Position numbers and translations under genes: made by a program
The notes under the pieces: generated by a model
What the model saw: the letters and a program-made list of their open reading frames with translations, nothing else
Told to the model about the DNA's origin: nothing
Database searches by the model: none
In this document: piece after piece, positions 32,121 to 43,420 of the stretch
Layout of the letters: each line of letters opens with the position of its first letter
Numbering within the stretch: the stretch's first letter is position 1
Source: Halopseudomonas phragmitis
Lineage (GTDB): Bacteria > Pseudomonadota > Gammaproteobacteria > Pseudomonadales > Pseudomonadaceae
Assembly (NCBI RefSeq): GCF_002056295.1
Contig: NZ_CP020100.1
Location: forward strand, 3,929,501-3,993,500
Length of the DNA: 64,000 nt
Direction of reading: 5' to 3'

Positions 32121-34700
32121 ATGAGCAAAGAGAAATTAGACGCTTCTAAGCACACGCCAATGATGCAACAATATTTCAGCATCAAACAGCAGCATCCGGA
32201 TCAGCTGCTGTTCTACCGCATGGGCGATTTCTACGAACTGTTCTATGACGATGCGAAAAAGGCCGCGCGCCTGCTCGACATCACTCTGACCGCCCGCGGC
32301 CAGTCCGGTGGCCAGCCGATTCCCATGGCCGGCATTCCGTTTCATGCCGCCGAGGGCTATCTGGCCAAACTGGTCAAGCTTGGCGAGTCTGTCGCGATCT
32401 GTGAGCAGGTTGGCGACCCAGCCACCAGCAAGGGCCCGGTCGAGCGCCAGGTGGCGCGAATCATCACGCCCGGCACGGTCAGCGATGAAGCCCTGCTCGA
32501 TGAGCGCCGTGACAACCTGCTGGCCGCCCTGCTCGGCAGCGAGCGCGGCTTTGGCCTGGCCACTCTGGACATCAACAGCGGGCGCTTCTGCGTCATGGAG
32601 CTCAAGGGCTGGGAAACCCTGCTCGGCGAACTCGAACGCCTGGCCCCGGCTGAGCTGCTGATCCCCGACGACTGGGAAACCAACACCCCGATCGAGCGCC
32701 GCCGGGCGGTACGTCGCCGGGCGCCCTGGGAGTTCGACCGCGACAGCGCCTTCAAGGCCCTGACCCAGCAATTCGGCACTCAGGATCTGGTCGGCTTCGA
32801 TTGCCAGGATCTGACCCTTGGCCTAGGCGCAGCCGGCGCCCTGCTCGGTTATGCCAAGGAAACCCAGCGTACCGCTCTGCCACACATTCGTGCGATCAGC
32901 CAGGAGCGATTCGAAGACAGCGTGGTGATCGACAGCGCCAGTCGGCGCAATCTGGAGATCGACAGCAACCTCTCGGGCGGGCGTGACAACACCCTGCTCG
33001 ATGTGCTCGACCACACTGCCACCGCCATGGGCAGCCGCCTGCTGGCGCGCTGGCTGAACCGCCCGCTGCGCGACATGCGCATACTCACGGCGCGTCAGGA
33101 CAGCATCGCCGGCCTGCTCGACCAGCACTATCACGAAGATATTCGACCTATCCTCAAAGGTATTGGCGACATTGAGCGTATTCTCGCCCGTGTCGCTTTG
33201 CGCTCAGCCCGGCCACGTGATCTGGCCCGGCTACGCGACGCTCTGGCTACCCTGCCGCAACTGCAGGAGGCGCTGGCGCCACTGGAAATTACGCACCTGC
33301 GGGCATTGGCCGAACAGGTCAGCACCTACCCGGAACTGGCCGAACTGCTGGCCCGTGCGGTGATCGACAACCCACCGGCGCTGATCCGGGACGGCGGCGT
33401 CATCGCCCCCGGATTTGATGCCGAACTGGACGAACTGCAGAACATCAGCGAAAACGCCGGCCAGTACCTGATCGATCTGGAAACCCGCGAACGCGAACGT
33501 ACCGGCTTGTCGACCCTGAAGGTCGGCTACAACCGCGTACATGGCTATTTTATTGAACTATCACGCGGCCAGGCCGATCAGGCGCCGATCGATTACCAGC
33601 GTCGTCAGACCCTCAAGGGGGCCGAGCGCTTCATCACCCCGGAGCTGAAAGAGTTTGAAGACAAGGCACTGTCGGCCCGCAGCCGGGCTCTGGCACGGGA
33701 AAAACAGCTCTATGACGAGTTGCTCGATCGCCTCAATGAGGATCTGGCCAGCCTGCAGGACAGCGCCGCCAGCCTGGCCGAACTCGACGTGCTGGCAACC
33801 CTGGCCGAGCGCGCCAGCAGCCTGGACTACTGCCGCCCGCGGTTTGTCGATGATAACCAGGTTGTCATTGAGGGCGGCCGGCATCCGGTGGTCGAGCAGG
33901 TACTGGACACCCCGTTCGTGGCCAATGACCTGAACCTGGACCCTGAAACCCGCATGCTGATCATTACCGGCCCGAACATGGGCGGTAAATCGACCTACAT
34001 GCGCCAGACCGCCCTGATCGTTCTGCTCGCCCATATCGGCGCCTATGTCCCGGCCAGCCGGGTTGAGCTGTCCTGTGTCGACCGCATCTTCACCCGGATT
34101 GGCTCCAGCGACGACCTGGCCGGTGGCCGTTCTACCTTCATGGTCGAAATGAGCGAGACCGCCAACATTCTCAACAACGCCACCGAGGCCAGCCTTGTAT
34201 TGATGGACGAAGTAGGTCGCGGCACCAGCACCTTCGACGGCCTGTCGCTGGCCTGGTCAGCCGCCGAGTATCTGGCCCGGGTACGCGCCTTTACCCTGTT
34301 TGCCACTCACTATTTCGAGCTCACTGCGCTGGCCGACACCGACCCCGGCGTTGCCAACGTGCACCTCAATGCCACCGAGCACAACGAGCGCATCGTCTTT
34401 TTGCACAACGTCCAGCCCGGGCCAGCCAGTCAGAGTTACGGTCTGCAGGTAGCACAACTGGCCGGGGTGCCACGTCCGGTGATTGAACGTGCGCGCCAAC
34501 ACCTGCATCAGCTTGAGCAGCAAAGCCTTGCACAACACGCCGGTACGCCAGGCCGGGCAGCCGAGCAGCCACTGCAAAACGATCTGTTCGCCAGCGCCCC
34601 CCACCCTTTGGTGGAGGCCCTGCAACAGCTCAAGCCTGACGATCTCAGCCCTCGTCAGGCCCTGGAACTGCTATACCAATGGAAAGCGGAACTGTCGTGA
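32121..34700 (+). CDS. mutS: DNA mismatch repair protein MutS
   Basis: 859 aa, full length. The mismatch-reading Phe-x-Glu is F37-Y38-E39 (MGDFYELF); clamp and lever regions follow; the ATPase has Walker [10 protein letters not shown] and Walker [17 protein letters not shown]. It finds mispairs and starts repair with MutL. Only 12 bp separate it from the phage integrase and no good ribosome site is visible (AAGTAAG at best), so expression probably depends on sequence within the prophage. The first ten residues before HTPMMQQY may be affected by integration. Confidence 0.98.
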   Translation: MSKEKLDASKHTPMMQQYFSIKQQHPDQLLFYRMGDFYELFYDDAKKAARLLDITLTARGQSGGQPIPMAGIPFHAAEGYLAKLVKLGESVAICEQVGDPATSKGPVERQVARIITPGTVSDEALLDERRDNLLAALLGSERGFGLATLDINSGRFCVMELKGWETLLGELERLAPAELLIPDDWETNTPIERRRAVRRRAPWEFDRDSAFKALTQQFGTQDLVGFDCQDLTLGLGAAGALLGYAKETQRTALPHIRAISQERFEDSVVIDSASRRNLEIDSNLSGGRDNTLLDVLDHTATAMGSRLLARWLNRPLRDMRILTARQDSIAGLLDQHYHEDIRPILKGIGDIERILARVALRSARPRDLARLRDALATLPQLQEALAPLEITHLRALAEQVSTYPELAELLARAVIDNPPALIRDGGVIAPGFDAELDELQNISENAGQYLIDLETRERERTGLSTLKVGYNRVHGYFIELSRGQADQAPIDYQRRQTLKGAERFITPELKEFEDKALSARSRALAREKQLYDELLDRLNEDLASLQDSAASLAELDVLATLAERASSLDYCRPRFVDDNQVVIEGGRHPVVEQVLDTPFVANDLNLDPETRMLIITGPNMGGKSTYMRQTALIVLLAHIGAYVPASRVELSCVDRIFTRIGSSDDLAGGRSTFMVEMSETANILNNATEASLVLMDEVGRGTSTFDGLSLAWSAAEYLARVRAFTLFATHYFELTALADTDPGVANVHLNATEHNERIVFLHNVQPGPASQSYGLQVAQLAGVPRPVIERARQHLHQLEQQSLAQHAGTPGRAAEQPLQNDLFASAPHPLVEALQQLKPDDLSPRQALELLYQWKAELS

Positions 34701-34707
34701 TCTTTCG

Positions 34708-34726
34708 AGAAATGATAGTCATTTTC
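34708..34726. promoter_or_regulatory. Possible Fur box upstream of fdxA
   Basis: AATGATAGTCATTTTC (34711-34726) agrees with 14 of 16 bases of the matching part of the Fur consensus GATAATGATAATCATTATC. It lies 8 bp after the mutS stop and about 125 bp before fdxA. Iron control of fdxA is inferred. Confidence 0.5.
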
Positions 34727-34849
34727 ATTGAAGCCCCAATGAATGGCGCTGTGCGGTAGCAAAACCCCGCCAGCGTCTGTACCAGCCGATAAAAACTGCT
34801 AGACTACGCGCCACGTTTTGCGACCGCCTGATTCTGATGGAGAGCCACC

Positions 34850-35173
34850 ATGACCTTTGTTGTTACCGACAACTGCATCAAGTGCAAGTACACCGATTGC
34901 GTTGAGGTCTGCCCTGTCGATTGCTTCTACGAAGGCCCCAACTTCCTGGTGATCCACCCGGACGAGTGTATCGATTGCGCCCTGTGCGAGCCTGAGTGCC
35001 CGGCCAATGCGATTTTCTCCGAAGACGAAGTGCCAGAAGATCAGCAGGAGTTTATCGAACTGAACGCTGAGCTGGCGGACGTCTGGCCGAACATCACCGA
35101 GAAGAAGGATGCGCTGGCCGACGCTGAAGAGTGGGATGGTGTGCCGGACAAGCTGCAGTATCTGGAGCGCTAA
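34850..35173 (+). CDS. fdxA: Ferredoxin FdxA, 7Fe-8S type
   Basis: 107 aa. The N-terminus carries [17 protein letters not shown] and later [12 protein letters not shown], the cysteine layout of Azotobacter-type seven-iron ferredoxins with one [3Fe-4S] and one [4Fe-4S] cluster. Its order behind mutS matches Pseudomonas. It is a low-potential electron carrier. A terminator follows. Confidence 0.96.
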   Translation: MTFVVTDNCIKCKYTDCVEVCPVDCFYEGPNFLVIHPDECIDCALCEPECPANAIFSEDEVPEDQQEFIELNAELADVWPNITEKKDALADAEEWDGVPDKLQYLER

Positions 35174-35192
35174 GCGCCAGCAGCAAACCGCG

Positions 35193-35221
35193 AAAAAGGC
35201 CGACCCTGTGTCGGTCTTTTT
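35193..35221 (+). terminator. fdxA terminator
   Basis: GGCCGAC (35198-35204) pairs with GTCGGTC (35210-35216), followed by five T. Preceding A-run allows use from the other side as well. Confidence 0.85.
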
Positions 35222-35261
35222 ATGTCCGCCCAGGGCAAATTTCAGGCAAAAAATTTCAGGC

Positions 35262-35392
35262 AAAAAAAAGGGGCGGGATAAACCCGCCCACTCTTTATTC
35301 CCTATGTGCTATCCGTGTCCCGTCATCCTGACGTCGTCATCCTGATCATCCCTAGTTCAGCTCCCTGCCGAACAGCGTTGTCCCTAACGCAT
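35262..35392 (-). ncRNA. rsmZ: RsmZ-type regulatory RNA
   Basis: About 130 nt, read leftward. It carries eight GGA motifs (five GGGA or AGGA in short succession, then others), followed by a strong terminator (GGGCGGG/CCCGCCC at 35271-35289 and eight U). Such RNAs sequester RsmA/CsrA and are made under GacS/GacA control. The location after fdxA is that of rsmZ in Pseudomonas. The start is estimated from the promoter at 35399-35426. Two copies of ATTTCAGGCAAAAAA at 35239 and 35254 lie past its end. Confidence 0.87.
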
Positions 35393-35398
35393 GGGCAC

Positions 35399-35426
35399 AT
35401 AATATCGCGTTACGACTCCCGCACAA
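35399..35426 (-). promoter_or_regulatory. rsmZ promoter
   Basis: Minus strand TTGTGC (35426-35421) and TATTAT (35404-35399) are separated by 16 bp. It gives a start near 35392. Confidence 0.6.
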
Positions 35427-35554
35427 GCCCATGAATAAGACATATTCTCAACCACAACAAACAATAAACCTTTAAAAAACAGCATGTTACTAAAAAAACT
35501 AAAGATATTTCCTCTCAGCACGCACAACACGCAGCAACGTTGACTTACAACGCA

Positions 35555-35572
35555 TGTAGGCAATGTCTTACA
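35555..35572. promoter_or_regulatory. GacA box (upstream activating site) of rsmZ
   Basis: On the minus strand TGTAAG-N6-CCTACA, one base from the TGTAAG-N6-CTTACA consensus. It lies about 165-180 bp ahead of the rsmZ start, the usual distance in Pseudomonas. The AT-rich stretch 35440-35555 between it and the promoter has no ORF. Confidence 0.8.
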
Positions 35573-35599
35573 TTCTGAAAACAACCGCCTCAACCGATC

Positions 35600-36643
35600 T
35601 CAGTTCGTGGCCAGCTCAACCCGGTTACGCCCGGCGGACTTGCCGCGATAAAGCGCCTCATCGGCACGGGCAATGCTGTTGTTGAGCGGTTCTCCGGCCT
35701 GATGCGTGCTGATCCCGATACTGACCGACAATGGACACGCAAGGCCAGTGCCCGCCTGCTCCACCGCCTGCCGGACCCGCTCGGCTATGGTGCGCGCACT
35801 TTCCAGATCACTACCGGGCAATACCGCCAGAAACTCTTCGCCACCCCAGCGCGCTACAGTGTCCTGCTCACGCACACAGGCCTTGATCGCACGACTGACC
35901 GCCTGCAACACCAGGTCGCCGGCCTCATGTCCGTGTTGATCATTGATCGCCTTGAAATGATCGACATCCAGCAACAGCAAGGCTGTGGTCCCAAATTCCG
36001 CACCCTCAGCCTGGGACCGCTCCAGAAGGTTGATCACATAACGGCGATTGTAGAGCCCTGTCAGAGCGTCCGTCGCGGCCATCCGGCGCAGATGGCGATC
36101 AGCCCGGGTAACCGTACCGACGTAAAACACCGACAGATAGCTGAACATCAGAAATACTACGCTCAGATTGAACAGATGGACCCACAACAGCGCCGCAGGA
36201 CTGATTGGCTGCAAGGGCTCGACAAAGCGCATCAGAAGATCCAATGCGACATAGAAGGCCCAGAGCCCGAGCACGCCATACCAGGCATGACGCGTGGTAC
36301 GCATGCCGGCAAACAGGGCAGGAATGAACATCAGCAGAAAATAGTGGAAACCACTGTCCCAGCCGATCAGTAGGCTGCCCAGGGCCGCATGCACAGTAAC
36401 CTCGATCCAGATCAGCGCTACCGCCAGCCGGTTGCGCCTGGCCTTGAGCGCCCAAATGGCGGTCGCATACATCGCAATACTGATGATATTGATCCAGGCC
36501 AGGATCGGTGAGCCCAACAGCAGAAAAAGCACAAAAAAGGCCGCGTCAATCGAGCCAGCCCATATGCAACACAGCCGAGTCATCTTCCAGAACTGCCCAC
36601 GCGGGGCGCTTTGCCGCTCAAACACCGGGGTCACATCAGCCAT
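35600..36643 (-). CDS. Membrane diguanylate cyclase
   Basis: 347 aa. Five to six membrane segments (residues about 25-175, MASE-like) precede a GGDEF domain with active-site GGEEF (267-271) and the product-inhibition site RxxD (258-261) exactly five residues before it. It should make c-di-GMP from two GTP and be feedback-controlled. It lies where rpoS is expected after fdxA-rsmZ in Pseudomonas. Opposite strand to fdxA. Confidence 0.93.
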   Translation of the reverse strand: MADVTPVFERQSAPRGQFWKMTRLCCIWAGSIDAAFFVLFLLLGSPILAWINIISIAMYATAIWALKARRNRLAVALIWIEVTVHAALGSLLIGWDSGFHYFLLMFIPALFAGMRTTRHAWYGVLGLWAFYVALDLLMRFVEPLQPISPAALLWVHLFNLSVVFLMFSYLSVFYVGTVTRADRHLRRMAATDALTGLYNRRYVINLLERSQAEGAEFGTTALLLLDVDHFKAINDQHGHEAGDLVLQAVSRAIKACVREQDTVARWGGEEFLAVLPGSDLESARTIAERVRQAVEQAGTGLACPLSVSIGISTHQAGEPLNNSIARADEALYRGKSAGRNRVELATN

Positions 36644-36776
36644 GTATCGGTTTCCAGTAAAGGCAGGGACGCTAAGAAAGACGTTGCATAGCCAAATCAG
36701 GCTACAGAGCCTACCCCGGCATCATTGTGCCACCGAGTGTAGCCCAGCACCGACTCACGGACAGTATCTCCAGCAA

Positions 36777-36808
36777 CAAAAAACCCGGTACCTTACGGTA
36801 CCGGGTTT
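36777..36808 (-). terminator. groEL terminator
   Basis: A perfect 12-bp stem (36781-36792 with 36797-36808, loop TTAC) with A/T runs on both sides, so it can also stop rightward transcription. Confidence 0.88.
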
Positions 36809-36833
36809 TCGGAGCGTCTGAGCGACGGACTGC

Positions 36834-38489
<1,656 letters not shown>

Positions 38490-38523
38490 TCAATGAATTC
38501 GTTGGGGATCTGCCAGCCAGTGC

Positions 38524-38817
38524 TCAGCTTTCCAGCACGCCGTAGATTTCGGACTCGCTCATCATCAGCAGCTCTTCGCCATCGATTTTGATGGTGTTGC
38601 TACCGGAATAGGGGCCGAAAACCACTTTGTCGCCCTCTTTGACGGCCAGCGGACGTACGTCACCGTTGTCCAGCAGACGCCCGGTACCCACAGCTATCAC
38701 CACACCGGTATTCGGTTTTTCTGCGGCAGAGCCCGGCAGAACGATACCGCCAGCGGTTTTGGTCTCTTCTTCGCTGCGACGAACGACCACGCGATCGTGT
38801 AACGGACGGATTTTCAT
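38524..38817 (-). CDS. groES: Co-chaperonin GroES
   Basis: 97 aa with the mobile loop ([12 protein letters not shown]) and roof hairpin. It caps GroEL. First gene of the operon; a leader of about 150 nt separates it from the sigma-32 promoter. Confidence 0.99.
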   Translation of the reverse strand: MKIRPLHDRVVVRRSEEETKTAGGIVLPGSAAEKPNTGVVIAVGTGRLLDNGDVRPLAVKEGDKVVFGPYSGSNTIKIDGEELLMMSESEIYGVLES

Positions 38818-38973
38818 CGTTGTGAGTCTCCCAATTTGAATGTCATTGGCCGGTAGACCGGCACTTCGTGTTAAAAAACCAGACCTTGCGGCCTGAAGGA
38901 CGGACCTCTGTTGCAGAGTCGCGTCACTGTCCTGCTGCCCGCCGTGGCGGGCTCGTCAAAACGGGTGAATCCT

Positions 38974-39001
38974 TAATGGGGACCAGGCAAGCCATTTCAA
39001 G
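38974..39001 (-). promoter_or_regulatory. Sigma-32 (heat-shock) promoter of groES-groEL
   Basis: Minus strand CTTGAAA (39001-38995) and CCCCATTA (38981-38974) with a 13-bp spacer match the heat-shock sigma consensus closely. No CIRCE element was seen. Confidence 0.88.
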
Positions 39002-39020
39002 GGGCGCACAGCAAATTTTT

Positions 39021-39470
39021 TCACTGATCGCCAATCTGCCGGTCAGTGCGGCGCTCGGCCTCGGACTTGGCTTCCCACTCGCCCTCAATGATGGTGTGAC
39101 CACCTCGCTGCCAGACCTGCGGACCACCCGGTTCCCCCGGAGCCGGCTGACCACGACTGCGCCAGGCCAACAGCAGGCAGGGAATCGCCAGCGCATCGGT
39201 AATCACCCCTGGGAACATCAACAGCACGCCCGCCAGGACACCCCAGAACCCAGAGCGCAAGACGGCAAACGGCGAGCGATCATGCGCCATTTGCACCTGC
39301 AGGCGCTGAACCATTGCCCAACCCTGGCGCTGAATCAAAGCAATGCCCAGCAAACCACTGACCAGCACCCACAACAGGGTCATCCCCACGCCGATGGCCT
39401 GCCCCAGCAGGATCAAGCCGGCCAGTTCGAGCAGCGGCACCAGCAACAGAAGAAATCGGAAAAACGGCAT
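39021..39470 (-). CDS. fxsA: FxsA family membrane protein
   Basis: 149 aa with about three to four membrane segments in residues 1-110 (FFRFLLLLVPLLELAGLILL at the start; FPGVITDALAI later) and a polar C-terminus. FxsA proteins relieve exclusion of phage T7 in E. coli when overproduced; the normal function is unclear. Placement upstream of groES is conserved in Pseudomonas as I recall. Confidence 0.9.
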   Translation of the reverse strand: MPFFRFLLLLVPLLELAGLILLGQAIGVGMTLLWVLVSGLLGIALIQRQGWAMVQRLQVQMAHDRSPFAVLRSGFWGVLAGVLLMFPGVITDALAIPCLLLAWRSRGQPAPGEPGGPQVWQRGGHTIIEGEWEAKSEAERRTDRQIGDQ

Positions 39471-39686
39471 GCAAGCCTCAGCTCTCAGTGACCAAAACCC
39501 TTATATGGGTACGCAGTCCGACCGTTTCAAGACAGGCCGACGGATGGCTGTATTTGTAGCCATGCCGACATCAAAGTCAAAAGATGACCAAATACGCCAA
39601 ACGGGTCTTCTCTATTCACCCCATCTGGTGCATGCTTGCAGCCCTGTTTTCCCATCCGATTTCATTGGCTATGAGGAGTGCCAAGC

Positions 39687-40445
39687 ATGCAATTGAGAGA
39701 TAGCGTGATCATCATTACCGGCGGCGGTCAGGGCCTGGGCCGTTCGATGGGCGAATTTCTCGCCGCCAAGGGCGCCCGCCTGGCGCTGGTCGACCTGAAT
39801 CAGGAGCGACTGGACGAAGCAGTAGCCGCCTGTAAGGCTGCCGGTGGCGATGCCCGGGCCTATCAGTGCAATATCGCCAATGAAGAACAGGTCACTGATA
39901 TGGTCAACCAGGTAGCCAGTGACTTCGGCGCTATCAACGGTCTGATCAACAATGCCGGCATCCTGCGTGACGGCCTGCTGCTCAAGAGCAAGGACGGCGA
40001 AATCCAAAAGATGAGCCTGGCGCAATGGCAGTCGGTGATCGACGTCAATCTCACCGGCGTGTTCCTGTGCACCCGTGAAGTTGGAGCAAAGATGATCGAG
40101 CTGGGTAACCAGGGCCTGATCATCAACATTTCCTCGATTTCCCGCGCCGGCAACATTGGTCAGTCCAATTACTCAGCAGCCAAGGCCGGGGTCGCGGCCA
40201 TGACTGTGGTCTGGGCCAAGGAACTGGCGCGTTATGGCATCCGCGTGGCCGGTATCGCCCCAGGCTTCATCGAAACCGAGATGACCGGAGGCATGAAACC
40301 CGAGGCACTGGAAAAGATGACCTCCGGCATTCCGCTCAAGCGCATGGGTAAGCCAGCCGAAATCGCTCATTCGGCGGCTTACCTGTTCGAGAACGACTAC
40401 TACACCGGTCGCATCCTTGAACTCGATGGTGGTCTGCGCATCTAG
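39687..40445 (+). CDS. SDR family oxidoreductase (FabG-like)
   Basis: 252 aa. Start at the ATG giving MQLRDSV, 9 nt after GAGGAG; a GTG three codons earlier is possible. Rossmann motif [12 protein letters not shown], catalytic Ser (ISSISRAG) and Tyr-x3-Lys (YSAAK). NAD(P)-dependent 3-oxoacyl reductase or similar; the substrate is unknown. Confidence 0.9.
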   Translation: MQLRDSVIIITGGGQGLGRSMGEFLAAKGARLALVDLNQERLDEAVAACKAAGGDARAYQCNIANEEQVTDMVNQVASDFGAINGLINNAGILRDGLLLKSKDGEIQKMSLAQWQSVIDVNLTGVFLCTREVGAKMIELGNQGLIINISSISRAGNIGQSNYSAAKAGVAAMTVVWAKELARYGIRVAGIAPGFIETEMTGGMKPEALEKMTSGIPLKRMGKPAEIAHSAAYLFENDYYTGRILELDGGLRI

Positions 40446-40451
40446 CCGCCC

Positions 40452-40480
40452 GGCCCGGGCTACTTGTGGCCCGGGCCTTT
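40452..40480. terminator. Terminator between convergent SDR and DUF481 genes
   Basis: GGCCCGGGC (40452-40460) and GCCCGGGCC (40469-40477) pair strongly, then TTT. It can serve both genes. Confidence 0.7.
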
Positions 40481-40484
40481 AGTT

Positions 40485-41495
40485 TCACCAGTTGACCCCC
40501 AGCCCTAACCGATAGCGCTTGTAGTTGGTCCCGGTATCGTCAGTGGTCTTGAGATAGTCCCAGTCGGTACTCAGGCTAAGTGCCATCCAACTGTTGAGCA
40601 GATAGCGCAACCCCAGCTCGGCATCAACCGCATAGCGGATTGCATCATCGTCGGGAATCAGGGTTTCAGCCTTGTGGAACAATTGGAAACGCTTGCCAAA
40701 CAAAAAGCGTCGGTAGTCCCACTCCAGCGCCAATGCATTGGTATGCCAGGTCTCGCCCGTGCGCTCGTCCAGCTGCAGGTAGTCCAGCCGGGCCGAGGTT
40801 TCAAAACGCCCCAAAGCACTATTCCACCACTCATAACCTGGCCCCATACCAAACTGTATACGGCGCTCGATATCGCCTATGAGGTCGCGCTGATAACTGG
40901 CGCTGGTCTGCCAGAACCACTGATCGGCAAAAAACCAGCTCAGATCGTACTCAGCATCCCAGACGTGCCGACTCTTCACATCATTGCGAAAGTCACGCTC
41001 GAACTCATAGGCTAACCCATGTCGCCAGTCGCCGTGGCGGGCCTGGGTGTCGATACTGATATCCAGGTCACGCTGATCGGTCTCGGCATCCTTGATATCC
41101 AGCGCGACATTGGCCTTGCCTTCCCAGACCCAGTCCTCGATCACCGGCTGCGGCTCAAGCATCTGCCGGATCGCGCTGATCGGCAATTCCTGGGGCTCTG
41201 GCAGGCCATTGACCAGCAGCACAGTGCCCGGAGTATCCGAAGCCATCAGCCCCATGGCCCGTTCAGCCTGCCCCTGGGTTTTGACCAGCAGGGTCCGATC
41301 ACTCTCCAGAGTGCGGATTCGCTTGACATCCACCGTCACCCGACCGGCAAAATCGGTCACTATTACCAGCTTACTGCCCTCAAGCAGTTCGATCTTGCCG
41401 GTTAGTCGATCACCGTTGTCGAGCCACAGAGTGTCGGCCAGGGTCGGCAAGCTGAAACATAGCAACAACAAAAGACAGTACGGCCTGCACCACAT
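40485..41495 (-). CDS. DUF481 outer-membrane beta-barrel protein
   Basis: 336 aa. Signal peptide 1-20 (cut after TLA). Residues 21-100 form a soluble domain (LDNGDRLTGKIELLEG), and from about 120 a series of amphipathic strands ends in a terminal aromatic (GVNW), the outer-membrane signature. DUF481 members resemble YdiY. Function unknown. The start region is divergent from the alkyltransferase-like gene. Confidence 0.87.
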   Translation of the reverse strand: MWCRPYCLLLLLCFSLPTLADTLWLDNGDRLTGKIELLEGSKLVIVTDFAGRVTVDVKRIRTLESDRTLLVKTQGQAERAMGLMASDTPGTVLLVNGLPEPQELPISAIRQMLEPQPVIEDWVWEGKANVALDIKDAETDQRDLDISIDTQARHGDWRHGLAYEFERDFRNDVKSRHVWDAEYDLSWFFADQWFWQTSASYQRDLIGDIERRIQFGMGPGYEWWNSALGRFETSARLDYLQLDERTGETWHTNALALEWDYRRFLFGKRFQLFHKAETLIPDDDAIRYAVDAELGLRYLLNSWMALSLSTDWDYLKTTDDTGTNYKRYRLGLGVNW

Positions 41496-41537
41496 ACAAC
41501 ATCCTTAACATCATTTCAGATTCGAGCGTTACTATTC

Positions 41538-41885
41538 ATGCCCCAGCCACCAGCGCCAGCAAGCATTCCCCAAGGTTCGACCAATGAATCCTGGCAACGT
41601 TTCCTGCAAGCGCTGGCCAGCATCCCCGCTGGTCGGGTCACCAGCTACGGCAGACTAGCCCAACTAGCAGGTCTGGGACGAGGCGCCCGGCAAGTAGGTC
41701 GCTGGCTGGGACAACTGCCAGAGGGCAGCAATCTGCCCTGGCACCGAGTGATCAACAGCCAGGGCCAGTTGTCGTTGCCGGCCGATAGCCCGGCCGGTCA
41801 GGAACAATACCGCCGACTGATGGACGAAGGCATTATGGTCAGCGGTCGACGAGTCAATATGAAACGTTATGGCTGGCCGGACTGA
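41538..41885 (+). CDS. Alkyltransferase-like protein (ATL)
   Basis: 115 aa. It has the DNA-binding part of O6-alkylguanine transferases (GRVTSYGRLAQLAG), but the active-site PCHRV is PWHRV (Trp68). Such ATL proteins bind alkylated guanine without repairing it and hand it to nucleotide excision repair. Complete at the usual ATL length. Confidence 0.92.
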   Translation: MPQPPAPASIPQGSTNESWQRFLQALASIPAGRVTSYGRLAQLAGLGRGARQVGRWLGQLPEGSNLPWHRVINSQGQLSLPADSPAGQEQYRRLMDEGIMVSGRRVNMKRYGWPD

Positions 41886-41908
41886 GCCCCATACCCCCAA
41901 GGAACTCC

Positions 41909-43420
41909 ATGAAAGCATCACACAGCGAAACCCTGGCCAATAGCTCCCGGCACGAAGGGCTGCGGGTTTACCTCAATCCCCGGGTTCTGGGCATGCTGTT
42001 TCTCGGTTTTTCCGCCGGTCTGCCGCTGTTATTGGTTGGTGGCACCTTCAGTGCCTGGTTGCGCGACCTGGGCATTGATCTGGCCGCCATCGGCTTTCTG
42101 AGCTGGGTCGGCATGGCCCACTCGATCAAGGTGCTCTGGGCTCCCGTGATTGACCGGGCCCCTATCCCGCTGCTGACCCGCTGGCTCGGTCGGCGCCGGG
42201 CCTGGATGATACTGGCTCAGGTAGTTATCGCCGGCTCCCTGCTGGGAATGGCGCTGACCGATCCACGCGAAAATCTGGGCCTGATCGCATTGTTCGGCAT
42301 TCTAACCGCCTTTGGCTCGGCCACCCAAGACATCGCCATCGACGCCTACCGGGTCGAGGCTGAAGCCAAGCATCGCCAGGCGGCCATGGCCGCTACCTAT
42401 GTCACCGGTTACCGGGTGGCGATCCTTGCCGCCGGGGCCGGAGCCCTGCACATCGCCGCCCTGGACCCCGCAGCCCCACCACCGGCCTACACCGAGGAAG
42501 CTGGTGGCCGGTCACGTATTGGCCTGGCCATCAACCTGGTGCTCAATTCATTGCGCACCCTGTTCTATGACTGGGGACTGATCACCGTAGTCAACGGCTG
42601 GACTCTGGCCTATCTGTGTATGGCGCTGTTGATGCTGGTCGGCATCATAACCACCCTGATCATCGCCGAACCCAAGGTTGCGGTTACCCAGTCGACGGCC
42701 CAGTTCGAGCAGCGGGTCAACAGTTACCTGGCCAATACCCAACACAATGGATGGCGCAGAAGCATCACAGCCTGGTTCATCGGTGCCGTGGTTTGCCCGT
42801 TCGCCGAGTTTTTCCAGCGTTATGGCAAAGCCGCACTGATCATCCTGCTGTTCATTGGTTGTTTTCGCATCAGCGATATCTTCATGGGCGTGATGGCCAA
42901 TCCGTTCTATCTGGACCTGGGCTTCAGCAAGGCTGAAATTGCCAATATTGCTGCCGCATTCGGTCTGGCCATGACCCTGGCTGGCGCCGCCATCGGCGGG
43001 GTCCTGGTGGCTCGATTCGGGATTGCACCGATTCTGCTGTTTACCGCCTTCATGGCCCCGGCGACCAACCTGACCTTTGCCTGGCTGGCGCATATCGGTC
43101 CCCAGCAGCATGGCCTGGTAATGGCGATTATTGCCGACAACATCACCGGCGGCCTGGCAATCTCGGTCTTCATCGCCTACCTGTCGAGCCTGACCAACAC
43201 CGCCTACACTGCCACCCAGTACGCGCTGTTCAGCTCACTGATGACCTTGCCGGGGCAGTTCGCCGCCGGCTTCACCGGAGTTCTGGCCGCGCATGTCGGC
43301 TGGGAGATGTTCTTCATCATCACCGCCCTGACCGGGGTTCCGGCGATCATTCTGGTGGCGATATTGCTGAAGGTGGCGCACCCCGACCGCAGCAGGCGCC
43401 CAGGGATTGATGAGGGATAG
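41909..43420 (+). CDS. ampG: Muropeptide permease AmpG
   Basis: 503 aa MFS protein with about 12-14 membrane segments. AmpG hallmarks include SAGLPLLLVGGT, WVGMAHSIKVLWAP and GSATQDIAIDAYRVE. It imports GlcNAc-anhydroMurNAc-peptides into the cytoplasm, supplying AmpD and the AmpR-AmpC signal. The stop codon TAG lies at the very end of a MITE-like repeat. Confidence 0.95.
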   Translation: MKASHSETLANSSRHEGLRVYLNPRVLGMLFLGFSAGLPLLLVGGTFSAWLRDLGIDLAAIGFLSWVGMAHSIKVLWAPVIDRAPIPLLTRWLGRRRAWMILAQVVIAGSLLGMALTDPRENLGLIALFGILTAFGSATQDIAIDAYRVEAEAKHRQAAMAATYVTGYRVAILAAGAGALHIAALDPAAPPPAYTEEAGGRSRIGLAINLVLNSLRTLFYDWGLITVVNGWTLAYLCMALLMLVGIITTLIIAEPKVAVTQSTAQFEQRVNSYLANTQHNGWRRSITAWFIGAVVCPFAEFFQRYGKAALIILLFIGCFRISDIFMGVMANPFYLDLGFSKAEIANIAAAFGLAMTLAGAAIGGVLVARFGIAPILLFTAFMAPATNLTFAWLAHIGPQQHGLVMAIIADNITGGLAISVFIAYLSSLTNTAYTATQYALFSSLMTLPGQFAAGFTGVLAAHVGWEMFFIITALTGVPAIILVAILLKVAHPDRSRRPGIDEG

